Origin: Pseudomonas putida S13.1.2
GTDB lineage: Bacteria > Pseudomonadota > Gammaproteobacteria > Pseudomonadales > Pseudomonadaceae
Direction of reading: 5' to 3'
Length of the DNA: 64,000 nt
NCBI RefSeq assembly: GCF_000498395.2
Contig: NZ_CP010979.1
Coordinates: 2,542,001 to 2,606,000 of the forward strand
In this document: piece after piece, positions 58,989 to 64,000 of the stretch
How the letters are laid out: each line of letters starts with the position of its first letter
Numbering within the stretch: position 1 is the first letter of the stretch
Notes under the pieces: model-generated
Databases searched by the model: none
What the model was told of the DNA's origin: nothing
The model's input: only the letters and a program-made list of their open reading frames with translations
Translations under genes and position numbers: made by a program

Positions 58989-59687
58989 ATGCTGCAACTA
59001 CGACCCTTTGAAGGCCTGGGCCACGCCAACCACGGCTGGCTCGATGCCCACCACCATTTCTCGTTCGCCGAATACTACGACCCGGCGCGCATGCACTGGG
59101 GCAACCTGCGGGTGTGGAACGACGACCTGATCGCCGCTGGCAGCGGCTTCCCGCCGCACCCGCACCGCGACATGGAAATCATCACCTATGTGCGTGAAGG
59201 CGCGATCAGCCACCAGGACAGCCTGGGTAACAAGGGCCGTACCGAGGCCGGTGACGTGCAGGTGATGAGTGCCGGCACCGGCATCGTGCACAGCGAGTAC
59301 AACCTGGAAGACGTCGATACGCGTATTTTCCAGATCTGGATCGTGCCTGAGCGCACCGGTGAGGCACCGCAGTGGGGTAGCCGGCCGTTCCCCAAAGGCG
59401 AGCGTGGCGAAGGCTTCGTGACCCTGGCCAGCGGTCGTGCCGGTGATGAAGACAGCCTGCAGATTCGCACCGATGCCCGACTGGTAGCTGCCACCTTGCG
59501 TGCCGGTGAAACCGCCGAGTATCGCTTCGATGCCGCACGCCGGGGTTACCTGGTGCCGGCCAAGGGGCTGGTGGACGTCAACGGGCTGCGGGCCAAGGCG
59601 CGCGATGGTGTGGCGATCGAGCAGGAGCAGGTGCTGCGGGTAACCGCCATCGAGGACAGCGAGATCGTGCTGGTGGATGTGGCCTGA
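58989..59687 (+). CDS. Pirin-family bicupin protein
   Basis: This 232-residue protein matches the pirin/YhhW family. The first cupin has metal ligands in PPHPHRDMEIITYVREGAISHQDSLGN and the HSEYN segment (His and Glu), as in the E. coli quercetinase-like YhhW. The second cupin is degenerate, as is usual. The role in bacteria is redox- or metal-linked; some members degrade quercetin and others modulate metabolic enzymes. AAGGAG sits seven bases before the ATG, and an AT-rich promoter-like stretch of about 100 bases precedes it. Confidence 0.92.
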   Translation: MLQLRPFEGLGHANHGWLDAHHHFSFAEYYDPARMHWGNLRVWNDDLIAAGSGFPPHPHRDMEIITYVREGAISHQDSLGNKGRTEAGDVQVMSAGTGIVHSEYNLEDVDTRIFQIWIVPERTGEAPQWGSRPFPKGERGEGFVTLASGRAGDEDSLQIRTDARLVAATLRAGETAEYRFDAARRGYLVPAKGLVDVNGLRAKARDGVAIEQEQVLRVTAIEDSEIVLVDVA

Positions 59688-59722
59688 GGCCTGTCCTGTG
59701 AGGTCGCATCCCGATACTCTGC

Positions 59723-59839
59723 TGTGGGAGCGGCCTTGCGTCGCGATCGGGCCGCAAAGCGGCCCCGGCGATTTCCGCTGTGATGCTGGAATCCTGGGGC
59801 CGCTGCGCAGCCCTATCGCGACACAAGGCCGCTCCCACA
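59723..59839. repeat. REP pair in the gap before the adenylation gene
   Basis: Two inverted units of the GGCCTTGTGTCGCGA type fill most of the 340-base gap between the pirin gene and the start at 60028. Nothing else was recognised in the remainder of this gap except a GGAG ahead of a possible GTG start at 59929. Confidence 0.92.
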
Positions 59840-60027
59840 ATGGAACCGCGTAAACCTGTAGGCATCGCCCTGGGCGCGAGTGTGCACATGGGCTTCCTTC
59901 GACCACTTCCGTAATTTGGAGCTGCTGTGTGCCCCCGGCCATCGCTGAACATTGGCGCCATCGGCCACCCTGCACTAGCGTTGTGCTACCAGCCAGCCCC
60001 AACGTTCATGCGGAGCCCTCACCCATC

Positions 60028-62799
60028 ATGCCGGACCTGCGCCCGAACCCGACGCTGTGCCTGGAGTACCGTGCCGAACAGCCGATTCACCATGCCTTCC
60101 TCGAGCAGGCCGGCCGCTGCCCGGAGGCCACCGCCATCCTTGCCCGGCACACCACCTGCAGCTATGCCCAACTGGCGCAGACCAGCCAGGGCATTGCCGC
60201 CTATCTGCTGGAAAACGCTGCCAGTGGCACCGAACCTGTGGTCATTGTCGCCAGTCGGTGCGCCGCCTTGGTGTACGCCATGCTGGGCTGCCTGCGCGCC
60301 GGCCAAGCCTTTACCGTGGCCGACGCTGCGTACCCCCCCGCGCGCATCGGGCAGATCATCCGCACACTGAAGCCGGCCGTGGTCCTGCGCTGTGGCGAGG
60401 CATCCGTCGACGCCGACGCCCCCCTTGTAGTCACGGTGCCGGAAGCCCCCGCCGAGGCACTGCAAGCCTTTCCCTGCCAACCGGTCGAGCTGCCCAGCGT
60501 CAGCCCCGAGCAACCGGCGTACATCACCTTCACCTCGGGCAGCACCGGTGAACCCAAGGGTATCGTTACCCACCACGCGCCACTGGTGCATTTTATCGAC
60601 TGGCATGTGCGCCAGCATGGCTTTACCCAGGCCGACACCTTCTCCCTGCTTTCCGGCCTGGGCCACGACCCGGTGTACCGCGACGTGTTCACACCACTGT
60701 CAATTGGTGCGACCCTCGCCTGCCCCGCCCAGCCGACCCTGACCGACCCGTCACGGCTGGCGGGCTGGATTCACCAGCATGGCGTGAGCGTGATCCACCT
60801 CACCCCGCCGCTAGGCAAGCTGATCGAGACCGGCGCACACATGAATGGCCAGGTACTCGATCAACTGCGCTACCTGTTCTGGGGCGGCGATGCGCTCAGC
60901 CCGGCGCTGTACCAGCAGATACGCGCCATTGCGCCCTGTGCTGTCAGTGTCAACTTCTATGGCACCACGGAAACGCCACAAGCGATGGCCTTCCATACCC
61001 TCTCCCCTGACTGGGACAGTTCACGGGTGCCCTTGGGCAAAGGCATCGCCAATGCGCAGTTGTTGGTGGTCGACTCTACCAATCAGCTGGTCAGCGCGGG
61101 CGAAACCGGTGAAATCCTGATCCGCAGCCCTTACCTGTCGCAGGGTTACTGGGGCGACGCGGCGCTGACCGAGGCCAAGTTCATCGTCAACCCGTTCACC
61201 GGCGCCGCAGGTGACCGCTGTTATCGCACCGGTGACCTGGGCACCTACCTGGCCGATGGCAGTGCCATTTTTCTGGGGCGCGGTGACAGCCAGGTAAAAA
61301 TCCGTGGCCATCGCATCGAGCTGGCGGAAATCGAGCACGCCATTACCCGTCACCCGCACATCGGCCAATGCGTGGTCGTGGCCAACCACGACAGCGCGTC
61401 GACCCGGCTGGTTGCCTATTGTGTCGCGCAAAAGCCCACCACCGCCGATGAACTGCGCCAGGCGCTCGCCGGCCAGCTACCGGATTACATGGTGCCGGCG
61501 CTGTGCGTGTTCGTGGACGCCCTGCCGCTCACCCCTAACGGCAAGGTGGACAAACGCGCCTTGCCTGCGCCCTTTGACGACAACGCCAACCAGCCCTTGT
61601 CCCCTCTGGCCGAAAAGCTGAGCACGGCCTGGGCTCGCATTCTGCAGGTGCCGCGCCTGGACGCCAGGTTGAGCTTTGTCGAACTGGGCGGCGACTCGCT
61701 GTCGTTCGTGCAGGCCTCGCGGGCGCTGGAAGAACTGATCGGCCACCTGCCGCAGCGTTGGGAAACGCTGCCGGTGTGCCAGCTGGCCGAGCTGAGTGCG
61801 CCCCCCAACGGCGCGTTGCGGGTGATGGAGATGCCGGTGTTCGTGCGGATGCTCGCCATCATCCTGATCGTGGTCGGCCACCTGAGCGAGTTCGACCACT
61901 GGCTGATCGTCGGCGAAACGTCTGTGCTGTTCCTGGTTTCCGGCATCAGCCTGGCCCGGTTCCAGCTCAAGGCCATCGAAGAACGTGGCGATGCGCGTAC
62001 ACTCCTCAGGTCGCTGGCAGCCATCGTGGTGCCCACGCTGTTGTACACCGCGCTGATCCAGTTGGTGTTCGACCGGTTGCACTGGCAATCGCTGCTGCTG
62101 GTGTCCAACTGGTTCCCGGCCAGCGAAGTCAGCCTGTTCAATTACTGGTACATCGAAGTGCTGGTGCAGATGATCCTGATCATCGGTGTGGTGCTGTCGA
62201 TCAGGCGCGTACGCCAGGTCGTCCTCGCCGACCCGTTCCGCTGCCTGATCATTGCGGCCTGTGTGCTGGTGGCGGTGGATGTGCTGCTCAGCCAGTTCGT
62301 GTTCGACGCCAGTACGCTGCTCAACCGGGTACCGCAGCACTTCCTGGCGGTCATGGTGCTGGGCATGGCCGTGCACCACGCCGACACTACCGCGCGCAAG
62401 TGGGTAGCCAGCGGGGTGGCCGTGCTGGTGGTCGGCGAGCTGGACCTGATGGCGGTTGCCGGCGTTGGCTGGGAGGCTTTCTCGCGTTATATCGATATCG
62501 CCCTGCCGGCGATGCTGGCCCTGATCTGGTTCCGCTCGGTGCCAGTGCCCGCCCTGGTAGCACGGGGCGGCGCGGTCATCGCATCGTCCACCTTGTTCAT
62601 CTATCTGACGCATTTCCAGTTCCAGTCGCTGGCGGACCATATCTTCAGGCACCCGCTGTTCGAGGTAGCCCTGGCACTCGCCGGAGGGGTACTGGTGGGT
62701 TACTGCTGGAACACCCTGTTGCGTCTGCTGTTTACGCGATGGAACAAGCAAAACCGGGCGCCTGGAGCCGATGCAACCGAGCGTGCTACCTCTGCTTGA
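60028..62799 (+). CDS. NRPS-like adenylation-carrier protein fused to membrane acyltransferase
   Basis: This protein of about 923 residues has three modules. Residues 20 to about 500 are an adenylation domain: TFTSGSTGEPKG (A3), GHDPVYRDVFTPL (A4, with Asp214 expected to contact an amino group), NFYGTTETP (A5), YRTGDLG (A7) and NGKVDK (A10). Residues about 520-595 are a carrier protein with phosphopantetheine Ser557 in LGGDSLSF. From about 600 to 905 come about ten membrane segments resembling acyltransferase family 3. It may activate an amino acid and transfer it to a membrane or surface acceptor. A GTG at 59929 with GGAG is an alternative start. Confidence 0.85.
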   Translation: MPDLRPNPTLCLEYRAEQPIHHAFLEQAGRCPEATAILARHTTCSYAQLAQTSQGIAAYLLENAASGTEPVVIVASRCAALVYAMLGCLRAGQAFTVADAAYPPARIGQIIRTLKPAVVLRCGEASVDADAPLVVTVPEAPAEALQAFPCQPVELPSVSPEQPAYITFTSGSTGEPKGIVTHHAPLVHFIDWHVRQHGFTQADTFSLLSGLGHDPVYRDVFTPLSIGATLACPAQPTLTDPSRLAGWIHQHGVSVIHLTPPLGKLIETGAHMNGQVLDQLRYLFWGGDALSPALYQQIRAIAPCAVSVNFYGTTETPQAMAFHTLSPDWDSSRVPLGKGIANAQLLVVDSTNQLVSAGETGEILIRSPYLSQGYWGDAALTEAKFIVNPFTGAAGDRCYRTGDLGTYLADGSAIFLGRGDSQVKIRGHRIELAEIEHAITRHPHIGQCVVVANHDSASTRLVAYCVAQKPTTADELRQALAGQLPDYMVPALCVFVDALPLTPNGKVDKRALPAPFDDNANQPLSPLAEKLSTAWARILQVPRLDARLSFVELGGDSLSFVQASRALEELIGHLPQRWETLPVCQLAELSAPPNGALRVMEMPVFVRMLAIILIVVGHLSEFDHWLIVGETSVLFLVSGISLARFQLKAIEERGDARTLLRSLAAIVVPTLLYTALIQLVFDRLHWQSLLLVSNWFPASEVSLFNYWYIEVLVQMILIIGVVLSIRRVRQVVLADPFRCLIIAACVLVAVDVLLSQFVFDASTLLNRVPQHFLAVMVLGMAVHHADTTARKWVASGVAVLVVGELDLMAVAGVGWEAFSRYIDIALPAMLALIWFRSVPVPALVARGGAVIASSTLFIYLTHFQFQSLADHIFRHPLFEVALALAGGVLVGYCWNTLLRLLFTRWNKQNRAPGADATERATSA

Positions 62800-62852
62800 G
62801 TTGACTTGCCGGCAATGGCGCTGCGATTGCAAACCCTGAAACACTCTGCCTA

Positions 62853-62871
62853 AAATGCGAACCATTAACAT
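62853..62871. promoter_or_regulatory. Weak Fur-box-like sequence upstream of sigma factor gene
   Basis: AATGCGAACCATTAACATT has inverted AATG/CATT ends and partial resemblance to the Fur consensus. FecI-type sigma genes in Pseudomonas are generally iron-regulated. The match is poor in the middle, so this needs a matrix scan. Confidence 0.3.
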
Positions 62872-62896
62872 TTGTAAACATTTTCAGGCGGCATGG

Positions 62897-63427
62897 ATGA
62901 GCATCCCGGATATAGCTTTTACTTCTCAAGTCAGCCAGCTATACCGGGCCCAGAGCAAATGGTTGCATAACTGGCTGAAACTGCGGGTGAACTGCAGCCA
63001 CCTGGCAGCAGACCTCGTCCAGGATGTGTTCGTGCGTGTCATGTCTGCCGCCGACGCCGCCGCCAAGCTCGACGCCGTACGCGAACCCAAAGGCTACCTG
63101 GCAACCATCGCTCGCCGCCTGATGATCGACCACCTGCGCCGTGTGCACCTGGAAAGGGCCTGGCTGCAGGTGCTCGCCGAGCAACCCGAAGCACTGGACA
63201 TCTCACCTGAGCAACGTGTGGCCTTGCTGCAAACCTTGTTCGAGCTTGACGCCATGCTAGCCGCGCTCGGGCCCAAGGTGCGTGAGGCATTTTTGCTTTC
63301 GCAGATCGATGGCATGCCCTACAAACACATCGCCACCCAGCTGGGTATTTCCGAAGTCAGTGTGCGCCGCTACATTGCCAAGGCGGCCGAGCACTGCATG
63401 ATCTACAGCCTTGGGCATGGCCACTGA
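62897..63427 (+). CDS. ECF sigma factor, FecI-like
   Basis: This protein of about 176 residues has sigma region 2 (LYRAQSKWLHNWLKLRVNCSHLAADLVQDVFVRVM, then EPKGYLATIARRLMIDHLRR) and region 4 (LGPKVREAFLLSQIDGMPYKHIATQLGISEVSVRRYIAKA). The length and the LAADLVQDVFVR motif place it with FecI iron-starvation sigma factors. ATG 62897 is preferred over the frame start at 62855, which would add a poor N-terminal leader. It is followed after two bases by fecR. No TonB-dependent receptor is visible up to the window end; it would be expected next. Confidence 0.92.
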   Translation: MSIPDIAFTSQVSQLYRAQSKWLHNWLKLRVNCSHLAADLVQDVFVRVMSAADAAAKLDAVREPKGYLATIARRLMIDHLRRVHLERAWLQVLAEQPEALDISPEQRVALLQTLFELDAMLAALGPKVREAFLLSQIDGMPYKHIATQLGISEVSVRRYIAKAAEHCMIYSLGHGH

Positions 63428-63429
63428 GC

Positions 63430-64000
63430 ATGAACCTGAATGCCGAGCAACTGGCTTCGTTGCGCCAGGCCGCGCACTGGTTCAGCCAGCTCAACAGCGG
63501 TGAGGTGCAGGCCAGTGATTACTCGGCCTGGCAACTGTGGCTGAATGCCACGCCCGTCAATGCCTGGGCCTGGCAGCAGGCCGAGCGCCTGCAAACGCGC
63601 ATGGCAGCCAGCGAAAACCCGGCGTCTGCGCGCGTACTGGCGCTGGCAGCCCATGGCCGCAACGCCAGCCGTCGGCGGGTGGTCAAGGCTGGCTTGATAC
63701 TGCTGGGCGGCGGCGCGCTGGGCCTGGGGGGATACCGGGAGGTCAAGCAGTCTCCACTGCTGGCAGACGTGCGCACCGGCGTGGGCGAACAGCGTTCGCT
63801 GGTGCTGAACAATGGCACTGCGCTGATGCTCAATACCGCCTCTGCAGTCGATGTGGATGACGCCCTCGACCCTGCACGCTTGCTGCTGCGCCAAGGTGAA
63901 GTCATGGTCACGGTACCCGCGCGCCAGCATTGCACGGTCAGCACCCGAAACGGCACGGTCGAGGCAGGCGAAAGCCGCTTCGCCCTGCGTTTGTTCGATG
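63430..64000 (+). CDS. FecR-like anti-sigma factor (partial, cut by window end)
   Basis: The visible 190 residues begin MNLNAEQLASLRQAAHWFSQLNSGEVQASDYSAW, a FecR N-terminal (DUF4880) cytoplasmic domain that binds the sigma factor. A single membrane helix follows (VVKAGLILLGGGALGLGG), then the start of the periplasmic FecR domain (VRTGVGEQRSLVLNNGTALMLNTASAVDV). FecR relays a signal from an outer-membrane siderophore receptor to the sigma factor. The gene starts two bases after the fecI stop, so they are cotranscribed. The 3' part and the receptor lie outside the window. Confidence 0.92.
   Translation, partial: MNLNAEQLASLRQAAHWFSQLNSGEVQASDYSAWQLWLNATPVNAWAWQQAERLQTRMAASENPASARVLALAAHGRNASRRRVVKAGLILLGGGALGLGGYREVKQSPLLADVRTGVGEQRSLVLNNGTALMLNTASAVDVDDALDPARLLLRQGEVMVTVPARQHCTVSTRNGTVEAGESRFALRLFD

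Noticed and set aside
61477..62871. 464-residue minus-strand frame
   Set aside because: Antisense to the carrier and membrane part of the adenylation protein; composition is that of a reversed membrane protein.

Overview
The window is about 64 kb of GC-rich gammaproteobacterial chromosome. Gene content and repeats point to a member of the Pseudomonas putida group. The signs are phosphonatase (PhnX), cyanide-insensitive oxidase CioAB, several LysR and MFS pairs, a DUF2986 mini-protein, FecI/FecR, and many REP elements of the two types common in P. putida. No tRNA, rRNA, CRISPR array or prophage was seen. Naming relies on motifs and memory of families; no database search was possible.

Layout. 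1-1000: end of a probable phnW, then phnX. 1.1-10.3 kb: LysR genes, exporters, an 8-oxoguanine deaminase with its purine permease, an SDR divergent from a LysR gene around a perfect T-N11-A dyad, a DHA2 exporter and a GNAT acetyltransferase. 10.4-11.0 kb: haem oxygenase. 11.0-22.2 kb: a large catabolic island with two divergent arms. Leftward are a LacI regulator, a LysR regulator, an AroE-like dehydrogenase and a GMC oxidoreductase. Rightward are a branched-chain-type ABC importer (with a fused permease-ATPase), a quinone oxidoreductase-like protein and an SDR. Two LacI-type palindromes lie between the arms.

22.2-28.7 kb: a leftward operon of sulfite/nitrite reductase (with a DUF2849-like N-terminal fusion), a DUF934 protein and cioAB, divergent from a MocR regulator. 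Repeated GTATGG boxes fill the gap. This resembles the cyanide-induced PA4129-PA4134 cluster of P. aeruginosa. 28.9-38.0 kb: a small secreted protein, DUF2986, a phosphoethanolamine transferase-like enzyme, a TetR/DHA2 pair, and the pqiA-pqiA-pqiB-pqiC envelope lipid-transport operon. 38-46.4 kb: assorted regulators, VOC proteins, an MHS transporter, a sterol-desaturase-type hydroxylase and a hydrolase-fold protein lacking its catalytic serine. Here an IS110-family element has inserted exactly inside a REP. Its 5' noncoding region folds like a bridge RNA, with guide segments matching both halves of that REP target.

46.5-56.1 kb: two tandem giant paralogues (about 1629 and 1492 aa) with a dermonecrotic-toxin-like N-terminal region, leucine-rich repeats and a C-terminal NEL-type E3 ubiquitin ligase domain. 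They share an upstream 12-mer. 56.3-64 kb: a UvrD-like helicase, a pirin, a one-polypeptide adenylation-carrier-membrane acyltransferase, and a FecI/FecR sigma/anti-sigma pair cut by the window end.
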